DNA of 6,493 nt from an uncultured Eubacteriales bacterium (GTDB lineage Bacteria; Bacillota; Clostridia; Oscillospirales; Acutalibacteraceae): positions 1-6,493 of the forward strand of contig OMRJ01000085.1 of assembly GCA_900313475.1 (NCBI GenBank), read 5' to 3'. The notes under the pieces are model-generated. The model saw nothing but the letters and a program-made list of their open reading frames with translations, was not told the DNA's origin and ran no database searches. Shown one piece after another: positions 6,133 through 6,493 of the stretch. A program made the position numbers and the translations under genes. Numbering within the stretch: position 1 is the first letter of the stretch; the number at the start of each line of letters is the position of its first letter.

Positions 6133-6493
6133 ATGTCATACGACGGCTGTAACGGATATAACGGCATGAATGCAAACGGCATGGGCATGAACGGCATGAA
6201 TAATCAAAATATTCACTGCGAAAAAAGAGATGCCGACAGACAGGTGCGTTCCCGCATTTTCGGTACGTCGGCAGTGCTGTGCAGCGGCATTTGCGGCTAC
6301 GTTCTCTTTTCCGCGCTGATAGGTCAGGTGCTTTCCTCTTTTCCGATGCTTCGCGGCAGATATCTCGATTCGTCGGTCTTCGGCATGTTTTTTGATATGC
6401 TTTATTCGTTTGTGTGTGTCGGACTTCCGTTCTTGGCGGTGTTTCTTTTCTTCGTTTTTTTTTCGGACGAAGCTCCCGACATACGCTTCGGAA
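6133..6493 (+). CDS. Membrane protein with Asn/Gly/Met-rich N-terminal tail, possibly a CPBP-family protease (partial)
   Basis: The first 120 codons are visible and the gene continues past the right edge. GGAGG at 6121-6125 lies seven bases before the ATG. Residues 1-29 are hydrophilic low complexity built from repeated NGM units, with Cys6 and Cys29. Residues 30-41 are charged and Arg-rich. Two hydrophobic segments, about 43-68 and 86-110, are likely membrane helices, the second containing VGLPFLAVFLFF and followed by an acidic stretch. A disordered polar tail, an Arg-rich segment and helices of this kind occur at the start of many clostridial CPBP (CAAX-type, glutamic) intramembrane proteases. 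The catalytic EExxxR motif would lie beyond the edge, so that assignment is only a guess. No promoter is evident in the 80 bp after secA; read-through from secA or a promoter inside secA is possible. Confidence 0.7.
   Translation, partial: MSYDGCNGYNGMNANGMGMNGMNNQNIHCEKRDADRQVRSRIFGTSAVLCSGICGYVLFSALIGQVLSSFPMLRGRYLDSSVFGMFFDMLYSFVCVGLPFLAVFLFFVFFSDEAPDIRFG
6160..6204 (+). repeat. Three 15-bp tandem units coding for NGM-type pentapeptides
   Basis: AACGGCATG recurs at 6160, 6175 and 6190, an exact 15-bp period. It encodes NGMNA, NGMGM and NGMNN in the N-terminal tail of the membrane protein. A diverged partial unit (AACGGATAT, coding NGY) lies just before at 6151. Because the period is a multiple of three, changes in copy number would keep the reading frame. 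Confidence 0.75.

Noticed and set aside
6455..6463. Run of nine T in the right-edge membrane protein as a phase-variable tract
   Set aside because: It is read as Val-Phe-Phe within a hydrophobic helix and the frame stays open across it; one sequence gives no evidence of length variation.

Overview
The window looks like chromosome of a gut-type Clostridia (Bacillota), most likely in the Oscillospirales/Christensenellales range. The evidence is strong GGAGG ribosome binding sites, roughly balanced base composition, and a SecA with the long insertion in its second nucleotide-binding domain that is typical of clostridial SecA. The exact genus cannot be read from the sequence.

Layout. Positions 1-66 hold the first 22 codons of a leftward gene that opens with a Sec signal peptide and has its own well-formed sigma-A promoter. 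Positions 185-2341 hold a leftward cytoplasmic family-78 glycoside hydrolase (alpha-L-rhamnosidase-like). Positions 2342-2622 are a divergent control region with one good promoter in each direction, an inverted repeat that takes in both -35 boxes, and a hairpin-bearing leader. Rightward from there come nth (endonuclease III, 2623-3342) and secA (3329-6052). The two overlap by 14 bp and are probably translated in a coupled way. An 80-bp gap after secA contains a compact tRNA-like hairpin. A partial membrane protein with an Asn/Gly/Met repeat tail (from 6133) runs off the right edge; it may be the N-terminus of a CPBP-family protease.

Functional reading. The left half is a sugar-scavenging locus, with an intracellular rhamnosidase-like enzyme next to a gene for an exported protein. 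The right half is housekeeping: base-excision DNA repair linked to the protein-export ATPase. I see no defence system, CRISPR array, insertion sequence or complete RNA gene. The feature least explained by ordinary annotation is the element at 6063-6103. It has the acceptor stem and T-arm of a tRNA with no D-arm or anticodon arm between them, and it sits in the probable transcript between secA and the next gene.
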